Made by a program: the position numbers and the translations under genes. This document shows, one piece after another, positions 37,279 through 46,245 of a stretch of DNA of 64,000 nt; within the stretch, counting starts at the first letter, position 1; the number at the start of each line of letters is the position of its first letter. The stretch is taken from contig JBILGM010000009.1 in assembly GCA_044351045.1 (NCBI GenBank), positions 1 through 64,000 of the forward strand. The letters run 5' to 3'. The notes below the pieces were generated by a model, which worked only from the letters and a program-made list of their open reading frames with translations, had not been told where the DNA came from and searched no databases. The DNA is from UBA6136 sp044351045 (lineage in GTDB: Bacteria; Pseudomonadota; Gammaproteobacteria; Methylococcales; Methylococcaceae).

Positions 37279-37443
37279 TGTAGATAACTCATTTTTTTCA
37301 ATCAATTCATTGTCTTGAGAAGAAAAATACCTGTGGATAAAGTGCCCCGGAAAACCCGTTTAACCTGTGGGTAAGTCGACCCCGATACCGGGGACCCTGA
37401 CTCACCCCAGTTTATCCACAGTCGCCCGCAGCCTTTATCCACA
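37279..37443. promoter_or_regulatory. Cluster of DnaA boxes
   Basis: Within 165 intergenic bases there are three perfect strong DnaA boxes (TTATCCACA): 37332-37340 on the minus strand and 37412-37420 and 37435-37443 on the plus strand. Two one-mismatch boxes are at 37279-37287 and 37366-37374 (both minus strand). An A/T-rich patch (TCATTTTTTTCAATCAATTC) lies beside the first. This density is like an origin or a DnaA-titrating/reactivating site. No dnaA, gidA, rpmH or parAB gene is adjacent. Confidence 0.6.
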
Positions 37444-37461
37444 GCTTGTGGGTTCGCTCTC

Positions 37462-38955
37462 TCAATCCAGCTTAACAGGAACAAACAACGTGCTGTCGCC
37501 GCGCTGAATCAGCAGAGCGACATGTTTGTCGGCCTGTTTCGCGAGGTTCTGCAATTGAGCGGCGTCTTTGACAGCCTGCCCGTTGACAGCCAGGACAATA
37601 TCCCCCTTGCGGATACCCGCCTTCGCTGAGGGTCCGCTGACTTTCTCGACCAGCAAACCCCCCTCGATTTGTCCTGACTTCAGTTCATCTGGGGACAATG
37701 GGCGAACAGCGAGACCCAGTCGGCCATGATCTGCCTGGTCAGAAGCCTTCTCTGATGCAGCAGGCGATTTTTCTTCCAGCTCGGCCACAGTGACACCCAG
37801 ATCCAAGGCTTTTCCGTCACGCCATATTTTCAGCCGGGCCTCGCTACCCGGTTTCATATCAGCGACCTTTGGCGGCAATTCGCGGGAATCCGTGACCTGT
37901 TTACCGTTCAGTTCAAGAATCACATCACCAGGCTTTATGCCTGCCTTGGCACCCGGACCATCGGGGGGCACCATGCCGACCAAAGCGCCATTGGGATTGG
38001 GTAAACCAAACGATTCGGCCAGGCCCTGCGTCAGATCCTGCACGGCGATGCCCAACTTGCCGCGACTGACGCGGCCTTTTTCCAGCAACTGTTGTTCTAC
38101 ATTGAGCGCCACATCGATGGGGATCGCGAACGACAGACCTTGATAGCCGCCGGTACGGCTGTAGATTTGTGAGTTGATACCGATCACCTCGCCCCGTATG
38201 TTCAGCAAGGGCCCACCCGAGTTACCAGGATTGACCGCCACATCCGTCTGGATGAAAGGCACATAACCCTCTTCCGGGAGAGAACGGGACTTTGCCGAGA
38301 CGATACCCGCAGTCACGGTATTATCGAAGCCGAAAGGCGAACCGATGGCCAGCACCCACTCGCCAACCCGCGTATCGGCAGGATTGCCGACACGGACCGC
38401 CGGTAAATCGTGCGCTTCAATCTTGAGGACGGCCGTGTCTGTCAGCTTGTCGACGCCGATCACCTTGGCGGTGAATTCGCGACGATCTGCCAGTTTGACC
38501 GTCACTTCGGTTGCACCATCGACGACATGGGCGTTAGTCAGCACCACCCCGTCCGCGCGAACGATGAACCCTGAACCCATCCCCTGTGAGGGTGGTTCAT
38601 TCTCCGGAGGCGCCTGAGGCCCAAAAAACGGCGCAAACGGATCACCATAGCCAGGACCCTGGGGTTCGTCCTCTTTCTCTGCAGGACCTTCCCCCCGGCT
38701 GGTGCTGATGTTCACAACAGCCGGACCGCTGCTCGCGGCAATACCGGCAAAGTCCGCCAGAACCGTCTCACTTGCCTGAGCGACCGGGGGGGCAGGCATG
38801 GCAGCCATCGTTGACTTGTCGCTGGCTGCGGGTACTGCAACAGCAGCAGTATCGGGCTTGTTGGTTGACTGCTGCCGAAACAACGTCACACCAGTAGCCA
38901 GCGTCGCAACGACGGCCAGCCCGATCAGGGTCTGGCGCAGGGAAGTAGGGTTCAT
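37462..38955 (-). CDS. Periplasmic Do-type serine protease (DegP/DegQ/MucD)
   Basis: 497 residues. N-terminal hydrophobic segment (about 9-25), protease domain with catalytic His143 (LTNAHVVDG), Asp173 (LTDTAVLKIE) and Ser246 (NPGNSGGPLLN), then two PDZ domains: LGIAVQDLTQGLAESFGLP with GPGAKAGIKPGDVILELNG, and SAKAGIRKGDIVLAVNG. All catalytic residues are intact, so it degrades or refolds misfolded envelope proteins. DegQ and MucD cannot be told apart without trees. The N-terminal linker (30-65) is Ala/Pro-rich and longer than usual. Confidence 0.93.
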   Translation of the reverse strand: MNPTSLRQTLIGLAVVATLATGVTLFRQQSTNKPDTAAVAVPAASDKSTMAAMPAPPVAQASETVLADFAGIAASSGPAVVNISTSRGEGPAEKEDEPQGPGYGDPFAPFFGPQAPPENEPPSQGMGSGFIVRADGVVLTNAHVVDGATEVTVKLADRREFTAKVIGVDKLTDTAVLKIEAHDLPAVRVGNPADTRVGEWVLAIGSPFGFDNTVTAGIVSAKSRSLPEEGYVPFIQTDVAVNPGNSGGPLLNIRGEVIGINSQIYSRTGGYQGLSFAIPIDVALNVEQQLLEKGRVSRGKLGIAVQDLTQGLAESFGLPNPNGALVGMVPPDGPGAKAGIKPGDVILELNGKQVTDSRELPPKVADMKPGSEARLKIWRDGKALDLGVTVAELEEKSPAASEKASDQADHGRLGLAVRPLSPDELKSGQIEGGLLVEKVSGPSAKAGIRKGDIVLAVNGQAVKDAAQLQNLAKQADKHVALLIQRGDSTLFVPVKLD

Positions 38956-39104
38956 GATGATCTCCTGGGAAAAGGTCTGGGAGTGAATATGGGGCTGTTA
39001 ACGGATCTGGCCTGTGAAGTGGCCATCAGGACTGGCCTTTTCAAGACTGCTCCTCGTGCAGCAAGTTCGAAGCGGACGATTAATTACGACCAGTGGGGTA
39101 ATGT

Positions 39105-40499
39105 TCAGGCCCGGGTGAGTCGTATTTTGCTTACCAGCCAGTGATAAAGGACACCCGCCAACACAAAGATCAGCGCTGTCAGCCCAGCCAACATGAGAAT
39201 TTTCTGGAAAGCCAGGTTGATCAGAGCCTCACCCCGGCTTTGCGTTTCACGCGACAGTTCTGCCAGCTGCTTTGCCAGTGCCTCGGTATGGACCGGACTC
39301 AACGTCGTCTGCAGCATTTTTAGGGTCTCGGTCAGCCGCTGCGACATACGGTTGATTTCCAGCGCCGTCATCGCGTAATCCTTGATTTCGAAGGGAGGCG
39401 AGTTCGGGTCTGAAGGCCATTTTTCTATATGCGTCAGCACACCATCAAAGGTACCTAGTGCTTGCTGGGTGGAAGTCGCCATCTTGCCCCCTTCAGACAG
39501 CGTTTGGGTAAAGCTCCGCGAGAGGTCCGTTAAGCCCTCTTTCTCAGTTTTGAGTGCATGCACCAGTTTTTCACGTTCCGCGGTGAACTCGGTCGGAAGT
39601 TTTTCCATCATCAGACTCAGACGGTCAGCAGCCGAACCAATCTGGGTAGTACCGCTGATCAATTCCTTGACCTGTGGACCGGACATCGCCCGAATGGACA
39701 AGAGCTCCATCTGCCATTGCAAGACGACAGGCATGCGCTGACCCATGAAAAGAGCGCGCTCGGCAAACAAACGGGTCTCTGTCAGCTCACGCGTCGCCGG
39801 GTCCAGACCGGACAGTGGATCGATATCCAGCAATGCAAAAACGCTGGAAGGCATCAGTGAAGTCTTCTGTTTCTCACTGTGCTGCGTCACATCGCTCACC
39901 AGTCGGGTACTGGCAAAGGCCTCCAATTCACCGTCCGGACTTCCAGATGTCTGGTGCCATTCATTGATGGAATGTCGAAGCTCCGCCTGCATGGCCGGGG
40001 TCAATACTCTTTGCGCGATAGCCCATATTTCCGATTCCCGGCTTTCCAGAGTCTTCAGCATAGGGTCCGCGGAAAGACCATAAACCTTCGGCAGCCAGTA
40101 ATCCTGAACCCGCCAACGGGCACCACTGGCAAGAACCGTCAGGGAAACCAGATTAGCCAGCGCATTGGAGCCGGACGCCAGACCATAGACATCCGTGGCC
40201 AAAGTGATTTTGATGGAAAGCAACTCCTCCCGTGGTATGGGTTTGCCATCGCGCTGAAGGCGCTCGATGGCCCCGGACGTGGAAGTAACAAAGTTGTCAG
40301 CAAACCGCAGCATATCCTCCTGCAGGTCAACCGGATCAACCGGTTCGGTCTCCACTCCACCGGGTAAAACAGCTTTTACGGCACGAACGGGGAGATCAAC
40401 CGTTGTTTCAATCAGTGAGCAACCCGATGCGAGCGCGAAAATAGCGACAGTCAGCAAGAGCACCCATCGGCTGGTCCGTTCCAGAAGTAGAAAAGTCAT
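39105..40499 (-). CDS. Envelope lipoprotein with C-terminal membrane anchor
   Basis: 464 residues from the ATG at 40499, which puts the lipobox ALASGC (Cys27) at a normal distance; ATG 40544 is also in frame. The body is largely helical with a coiled-coil region (about 285-430), and a strong hydrophobic segment near the C-terminus (LMLAGLTALIFVLAGVLYHWLV) anchors it a second time. No enzymatic motif; family not recognised. A lipidated and membrane-spanning protein of this sort could be a sensor or a spacer. Stands alone. Confidence 0.65.
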   Translation of the reverse strand: MTFLLLERTSRWVLLLTVAIFALASGCSLIETTVDLPVRAVKAVLPGGVETEPVDPVDLQEDMLRFADNFVTSTSGAIERLQRDGKPIPREELLSIKITLATDVYGLASGSNALANLVSLTVLASGARWRVQDYWLPKVYGLSADPMLKTLESRESEIWAIAQRVLTPAMQAELRHSINEWHQTSGSPDGELEAFASTRLVSDVTQHSEKQKTSLMPSSVFALLDIDPLSGLDPATRELTETRLFAERALFMGQRMPVVLQWQMELLSIRAMSGPQVKELISGTTQIGSAADRLSLMMEKLPTEFTAEREKLVHALKTEKEGLTDLSRSFTQTLSEGGKMATSTQQALGTFDGVLTHIEKWPSDPNSPPFEIKDYAMTALEINRMSQRLTETLKMLQTTLSPVHTEALAKQLAELSRETQSRGEALINLAFQKILMLAGLTALIFVLAGVLYHWLVSKIRLTRA

Positions 40500-40780
40500 G
40501 GCATTGGCGATGATAAGCGTCGACAAGATGGCATTCGAGGCCACAAATGATCGGATCAGGATTGTAACGGCTTAGTGTCGGCGACACCGGCCAATTCACC
40601 GCTCAGGGCCTTCAACCCATCCAGCACTATTTCTGATGATGGTGGCATCTGAAGCTTGGTAACCTATGCCGGCAATCAAAAAAATCATCCGTAAAATAAC
40701 TACAAACCGACCGTTGGCGTCCCCATATAGTCTTCAACAGGGGTGTTCTGGTCATCGGCCATGAGGAGAAACCCAAGTCA

Positions 40781-41851
40781 ATGAAACGTATCACCTATGT
40801 CAGCACCTCAACAAGCCCGCCGTCGCCAGACACGCTCGATGAAATCGCCCGTGTCTCCGTCCGCAATAATGCCCGCGCCCATGTGACGGGTATTTTGCTC
40901 TCAGGCGGCGAGTTTTTTCTCCAGATACTGGAGGGAGAAGCCGTCGAAGTGGACCGGGTGCTGGAACGCATCAGAAAAGATCCACGACATGGCGATCTGC
41001 AACTCATCAAGGTGGAAAATTCCGCATCCGACCGCCTCTTCCCCGATTGGTCAATGCAGGCCGTTCGACTGGATGACAAGAATGATGCCCTCATCCAGGC
41101 CATTCGCATCATACTGGCCAACATGACGGAGTCACGCCGTATCCTGCAGCGGTATACCCAGCCCGCCGTTCTCGAGTTCATCAATCAGGGGATCAATCCC
41201 CTGCAGGTCCCCTACCAAACCGGGGACAAGGTGGTGCTATTTGGCGATATCGCGGCGTTTGATGCGTTGTCGGCCTTCTACACCACCGAGGAGGTAGCCG
41301 AACATGCCCGCTGTTTTCTGGAAGTGGTGTCCGCCGCCGTCGTCCGTCATGGCGGACAGGTCAACAAATACATGGGGGACAAAGTCATGGCCTATTTCCC
41401 GACCAGTCGGGTTGATGATGCCATTCGCAGCTGTCTCGAAACCTTGCAGGCCATACGTGCGCTCAGGGCCAATGCCGCCCAATGCCGCCTCCGTAATTTC
41501 CTCTATGGTGGATTCGGGTTGACCCTCGGTCCCGTCATCGAGGGTAACTTCGGTACCCCCCTCAAGCTGGACTACACGATTCTAGGGCATACGGTAAACA
41601 TGGCGGCCCGCCTTGAAAGCATGACGCGCTCGACCGGCCGCGCACTCATGTTCGGCGAATCCGTCAAGGATGCTTGCCAGGAGCCCTGGCCATGGGAGGC
41701 GATGGGACAGTTTCAGTTGAAGGGGGAGTCCGCGCCCTGCAGCTATTACAGCCTGAAAGAGGACATCGTCCTCGACACACGGTCGGTGGATGACATGATC
41801 AACCACGTGCTCAGTACCACGGAAGAGCATCGGCGGAACTGCCCGTGTTGA
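40781..41851 (+). CDS. Photoactivated adenylyl cyclase (BLUF + class III cyclase)
   Basis: 356 residues, built like bPAC of Beggiatoa. BLUF blue-light domain about 1-95: Tyr6 (RITYVSTS), Asn30 (VRNNARAHVTGILL), Gln48 (FFLQILEG), and Trp90/Met92 (FPDWSMQAV), all flavin-pocket residues. A linker with the conserved YTQPAVLEFINQGINPL is next, then a class III cyclase domain with metal ligands Asp156 (LFGDIAAF) and Asp200 (KYMGDKVMAYF). Adenine-selecting residues Lys196, Asp264 and Thr266 (LKLDYTILG) and the NMAARLE loop indicate cAMP, not cGMP. A GAGGAG ribosome site precedes the ATG. Blue light would raise cAMP. Partner proteins are not evident. Confidence 0.93.
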   Translation: MKRITYVSTSTSPPSPDTLDEIARVSVRNNARAHVTGILLSGGEFFLQILEGEAVEVDRVLERIRKDPRHGDLQLIKVENSASDRLFPDWSMQAVRLDDKNDALIQAIRIILANMTESRRILQRYTQPAVLEFINQGINPLQVPYQTGDKVVLFGDIAAFDALSAFYTTEEVAEHARCFLEVVSAAVVRHGGQVNKYMGDKVMAYFPTSRVDDAIRSCLETLQAIRALRANAAQCRLRNFLYGGFGLTLGPVIEGNFGTPLKLDYTILGHTVNMAARLESMTRSTGRALMFGESVKDACQEPWPWEAMGQFQLKGESAPCSYYSLKEDIVLDTRSVDDMINHVLSTTEEHRRNCPC

Positions 41852-42008
41852 GGATCAGTTGAGGCGCTTCTGGCCAGTGAGCAACAGTTTGGCAAGGGTC
41901 AAGACCTGACCCTTTGCGTCATGAGTTAAATTGGACGTGCCCCGCCAGAGACATAAGATATGATCGTCTGGGGGACTGCTCCCCTGAGCAAACCAAGGAA
42001 AAATCACC

Positions 42009-42554
42009 ATGAAAAACATCACAACGGGGTTAGCGTTGGCCCTATCGACTATCGGCTTGTCCTCTACTGCAGAAGCAAAAACGGTCCTTGATGCAAGTGC
42101 ACGTTGTTTTTTGATCGGTCTGGTAGAGCCGGGTGGCTGGCAGCAAACACTCAAGATAAAACCCCAAAAAGCCTTGAGTGACAAAGCCGGCGACCTGGTT
42201 CAGGTGACCGCTCTGGAGCACGGCACCAAGGCCGTTAATCCGCCGCTCGCTTATTACAATCCACTGACGGGTTCTGCCACTTACATCAGCCAGGGAAGCC
42301 AACAGGTTATAAGCGGCATGACTCAGATCAGTTTGGTGGGAACAAGCTACGGCACGTCTGATGCCAGCAAAAATGGCATAAAAGGCCTCTATGTTCAGGA
42401 TTACAGCGTCCTCCTGGCAGCTCAATCCAAAGGCGCCATTCCTAGCGGTTCCATTTTTGGGGTCAATGAGTTCAAGCCCATCGCCAACCCGGAGCAATCT
42501 GAAGATTCCAGAAACGTGGGCGACCTCACTGAAATATCCTGTAAGGATTTCTGA
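42009..42554 (+). CDS. Secreted protein of unknown function
   Basis: 181 residues with a clear signal peptide (cleavage about 22, SSTAEA|KTV). The mature part has a C-terminal Cys (ISCKDF) and one near the start (SARCFLIGL), and a repeated G-T-S-Y-G / S-T type pattern in the middle. No known family. Preceded by a ribosome site AAGGAA. AT/GC and codon use are near the host average. Confidence 0.7.
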   Translation: MKNITTGLALALSTIGLSSTAEAKTVLDASARCFLIGLVEPGGWQQTLKIKPQKALSDKAGDLVQVTALEHGTKAVNPPLAYYNPLTGSATYISQGSQQVISGMTQISLVGTSYGTSDASKNGIKGLYVQDYSVLLAAQSKGAIPSGSIFGVNEFKPIANPEQSEDSRNVGDLTEISCKDF

Positions 42555-42647
42555 TCTGGCAGTTAAGCTCACAGGGAAGTGGCCCGGTTCATTCCATTAG
42601 CAGGAGCATAGGGAGAACCGAATGAAGAGAGGCTGACTCTTTTGTCG

Positions 42648-43182
42648 ATGACGGTCACCCTGCTGTGCGGCATGCAATCTCCCGCCGCGATGGCCGCCGA
42701 ATCCCTTGTGGCCGCGTCTTCGGCTGAGGAGCATGAGGTCATCACAGTCGGGTTCCTGGTCTGTAGTGACCAAGAGAGACGCCTTGAGCAGGCCATTCTT
42801 GCGGCGAGTAATCCTGATTCGCCCCGCTATGGCGAATGCCTGACACTCAAACAACGGGATTCTTACCGACCCAGAAGATCGTGGGTCAACAAGGTCGTTG
42901 GCTATCTGGAAAAGGCGGGTTACACCCTGCGCATCTAACAATCCGGCCGTCGGGTTGAAACCCACACGACTGTTGCCCAAGCCAGCGGCGCTGGCTGGAG
43001 GGGTCTTGAAGCCTCATGTCAGCGAAACCGGGCAAAGCTATGGGACCCCCAACCAAAGACCCCTCGTGCCGACTGCTGTGCAAACCGTGGTCGAAGTCAT
43101 CCTCGGCCTGGACCAGACGCCGGTGCGTTATGGATTAGCGCAACAACGGTCGCAAACAGCGGTGACCAAGATGGCTAAGTAG
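42648..43182 (+). pseudogene. Sedolisin (S53) propeptide remnant, frameshifted
   Basis: The first frame (42648-42938) reads a signal-like start then AILAASNPDSPRYGECLT and VVGYLEKAGYTLRI, the pro-kumamolisin activation-domain pattern (NPxSPxYGxYLT ... VxxWLxxxG). It stops at 42938. A second frame (to 43182) continues with YGTPNQRPLVPTAVQTVVEV and ILGLDQTPV, the C-terminal half of the same domain (LPxALxxxVxxVxGLD). One shift and the loss of the middle separate them; no catalytic domain follows. It looks like the propeptide of an acid protease gene whose protease part is gone. Confidence 0.5.
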
Positions 43183-45358
43183 GCGGTGGGGGAGGGGTAT
43201 AAGTAGCTGCCTTTGATGACCCCGGCCACCAAGATCGCCCAAGCAGAACGCCGATCTTGGGGAGCGATTTTCCATCAGGATAGCTCTTACAAGGTCCATA
43301 AACCCTGGGTCCTCCCTCATTCGACGAGCCCCCGCAGTTAATATACCTAGATCTTACATCATTCAAAGCGTAACGGGGGTTAATAACCAAAAGGAGAGTA
43401 CCATTCTGTGCATCACCTAAGCTTGCTTTTGACTCGTATTGGGAAACGGCAATATCCTCGGCTTTAATAACTTTTCCTGTGAGAGGATTACGCCAAGGTG
43501 AGTAAACGTCGGTCTTCACACTTTGCAAATAATAGTTTATTACATCAATATCAAACCCATCGAATGCAGCAGCTGTTCCCTCTTTAATAATATTGTCTCT
43601 TTTAATGCGAGGTCTACTCACAACCTCTACCGCTGTGTTTTCTGGGCTGCTTTCCATGGCTAGCCCTCTCTGTTCCGTCAAAGCACCATCTCCGTAGATG
43701 GAGCCATAACTATAATCGCTTCGATCAAGATACCCTAAATTTATCATGTCATCAGCGAGATATGTCTCACTTTTCCATGGGTAGAGAATAACCCCTTTGC
43801 CATCGCTCATCACGCCAAGCTCATCGCTGTATAAATCTCCAGGATAGGCTGATTTTATATTATTAGCCCACACGCAGAACGTACTGCTAGCCGAGGTGGT
43901 GCCAGAGGCGCACTTACTGGTGTCCTTAACGCCATTAGCATCCGTGTAAAAGCCACCGATATTAGAGAGGTCGCTATACCAGCTTTTGTTTACCGTACGC
44001 CCTTTATAGTTGTCATATTCGCTTTGAAGAGTGAATTGTTGATTTTCTATTTCACCCCAATATGCAAGAAATTCTTGAAGCTCTTGCACCTCTGATTGCT
44101 TCAGCCAACCACCATGCTTATCTTGATAAATCTGTACCAGCGTCCGCCACGCAGGCGTGCCTCCACCATTGGAGCTAAATAATGCCGTGTTGATTGCAGA
44201 TCCACAAAATTCATGAACACCCCCCCATGCTGGTAGCCATTTGTTAATGAACACATCATTGTTACTATCCAGCGGGTCGGTTGAGGCGTGCGCAATGGCG
44301 TCTCTATAGGACTGCCAAACGCCATCAATATGGGTGCTGCATTCCTGCGCCACAATGAGTGAAACCTGAAGACTAAGATACTTCACTTGCTCTGACAGAT
44401 AGGCAATCTGCGTGCTAATGCATGTTAGCTGCGCTTGTATTTCCTCCAATGTATCTGCTGTTGGATCAGGGAAATTTAAAAACGTCCCCAACACGGCTTC
44501 TGTAGCTGGGGTAGGAACACCTGCAGATTTGCCTAAGGCAAATATCGCGACCACACCGACATCGTTAATGATTTCTGTTGAAGACTTGGATTCATCCCCA
44601 TTTCCAACCGGTGCGCTGCACACATCGGATGCTGATGATGCGCGGGGTTTTAGTCTGATACCCCCATCAACCGCCGCGATTGATGGTTGTGGACTTGCTT
44701 GTCTTGCATCGCCCTGAGCGATACTTTGGGTGATGTCGCTAACTGAAATGGGTTCGAGACGCTTAAATCGGCGTCCATTTCTTGTCGCCTTGGCCACGGC
44801 ATTAACCACGGCGCCAAATCCTCCAAGCCGTTTCCGCTCATCATTCAGGCGAACCTTATCGACATGGATATTTTTTACCTGAAGCACATAATCCGGGGCA
44901 CCTTTACCAATCCCAAGGGATTGTCGTACCTCTGACAGAGCCTGAGGATAAGATCTACGGGCGTTTGTCAGGACTGATGCCGCACTGGATAGTAAGTCCA
45001 TCTTGACAGATGCAAACTCAGCACCCACCTGTGATGTCAGTGCAGCGAGGCGTCCACGGAATTTAACGTTTTTGGCGCGCCCGCCGGTGGTAATGATCTT
45101 CAGGGGAAAGGCGCTTGGATCGACCGTTGTCAAGAGAACATTCTCTCTCCCGTTTTCGTCCGTTTGGCCACGCCCAACTAGGCGTCCTCTAGCATCCCTT
45201 ACGCTGACAGAGGCCCCAGCAAGCGGTTCTTCTGGTGCGACGGTGGCCCAGACCTTGAGCATGTTGGACACCCCGTCCAGTGGGACGGCGATAGATGCGG
45301 TACTGGCAAAGGCAAGAAGCATGACTCCCAGGCTTTTAGTAAATATAGTTGCTTTCAT
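43175..45358 (-). CDS. Large secreted protein of unknown function
   Basis: 727 residues from the second of two adjacent ATGs (45358), which is better spaced from AGAGG. Signal peptide about 1-25. Residues about 30-75 form a Big/carboxypeptidase-like sandwich (EEPLAGASVSVRDARGRLVG). A central hydrophobic stretch (about 270-300, VGVVAIFALGKSAG, VLGTFLNF) is followed by a long amphipathic coiled coil (LTCISTQIAYLSEQVKYLSL), then a Trp/Tyr-rich C-terminal domain with several Cys and a Pro tail. The middle recalls helical pore-forming toxins, but this is only a resemblance. AT-richer than the core. Confidence 0.6.
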   Translation of the reverse strand: MKATIFTKSLGVMLLAFASTASIAVPLDGVSNMLKVWATVAPEEPLAGASVSVRDARGRLVGRGQTDENGRENVLLTTVDPSAFPLKIITTGGRAKNVKFRGRLAALTSQVGAEFASVKMDLLSSAASVLTNARRSYPQALSEVRQSLGIGKGAPDYVLQVKNIHVDKVRLNDERKRLGGFGAVVNAVAKATRNGRRFKRLEPISVSDITQSIAQGDARQASPQPSIAAVDGGIRLKPRASSASDVCSAPVGNGDESKSSTEIINDVGVVAIFALGKSAGVPTPATEAVLGTFLNFPDPTADTLEEIQAQLTCISTQIAYLSEQVKYLSLQVSLIVAQECSTHIDGVWQSYRDAIAHASTDPLDSNNDVFINKWLPAWGGVHEFCGSAINTALFSSNGGGTPAWRTLVQIYQDKHGGWLKQSEVQELQEFLAYWGEIENQQFTLQSEYDNYKGRTVNKSWYSDLSNIGGFYTDANGVKDTSKCASGTTSASSTFCVWANNIKSAYPGDLYSDELGVMSDGKGVILYPWKSETYLADDMINLGYLDRSDYSYGSIYGDGALTEQRGLAMESSPENTAVEVVSRPRIKRDNIIKEGTAAAFDGFDIDVINYYLQSVKTDVYSPWRNPLTGKVIKAEDIAVSQYESKASLGDAQNGTLLLVINPRYALNDVRSRYINCGGSSNEGGPRVYGPCKSYPDGKSLPKIGVLLGRSWWPGSSKAATYTPPPPPT

Positions 45359-46245
45359 CATGCCTCTTTTATGGCGCCAGAACGGCATTCAGATTCCGCC
45401 CTGCAGAATGTAAGGACGGGTGAAGACAAATCGGCGGTATTCCGATTTGATTGTTGGCGAGCGTAAGGCAAAGAGGGGATGAATTCAAATATAAAGTTCA
45501 ACACCTGAAGCGCAGCCCTCCAGGATCGGTTAGGCACCCAGCAAAAATTCAGCACGCCATGCGCCTGAGTTTTCGCTATCGCTTCAACCCAGCCCAATAC
45601 GCCAATCCTGCCGTGGCCCATTGCCAGTCGCAGTCACGGTCCACAATGGCTCAACACAGCCCTGACCCGCGATGATCGCCACCCGACGGTCTGGCTCCGG
45701 ACACTGGAGATTTTTTCTTGCAATTCTGTGATGAATCAGTACCATTGCATTTCCTTTTATGGGCACCTGATTCCCCCCAATCCAAGGGGCCCTTGAAGGG
45801 AATAAAAAAATAATAAAAAAACGGCGCCCGGCTCCCCCTGCTGGGTTGCATGAGAGAGAACTGAGACTTGGCGGTCGCCCATACTAATAACAAAAAGATC
45901 GCCAAGAATTTTGCGACCCTCCTCGATCGCGCGCTCGCATACTGCCCGTCAACCATCCCACCTAGCAGCTGCAGGTTAGCTTCTGTCTGTTGCCTGCCCA
46001 TCGCACCCACCTGTTGACGGTCTGTACAGTGGCGGAGTGCGCCGTGTGCCGTTCACTGCTCCAATAACCACGCCCCAGGCAGCGCCTGATGCAGCCGGTG
46101 ACACGCCAGCCCCGTGAAGTGATCTGACGAATATCAAAATTGCCAAATATTCATTGGACCCAAGGCCTTGCCTTTCCTAATCTGCCGGGGTCAGTCGAAC
46201 AGACTTTCTCTCAGCAAACCATTCCAGATTAGGAGTCATCAAGAC
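45359..46245 (+). other. Intergenic region, no clear gene
   Basis: About 890 bases without a convincing gene. It contains an A-rich run (GGAATAAAAAAATAATAAAAAAACGGC, 45800-45826) and short frames on both strands that look random. The last 30 bases before 46246 hold the LPMO ribosome site (TTAGGAGTC). Part may be a decayed insertion sequence, but no transposase motif is readable. Confidence 0.4.

Noticed and set aside
37209..37461. Calling the DnaA-box region the chromosomal origin outright
   Set aside because: No dnaA, gidA, rpmH or par genes are adjacent, and skew cannot be judged from one window, so it is reported only as a DnaA-box cluster.
45359..46245. Possible remnant of an insertion sequence between the large secreted gene and the LPMO
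   Set aside because: A few phrases look like transposase ends, but no DDE motif, no terminal inverted repeats and no continuous frame could be found.
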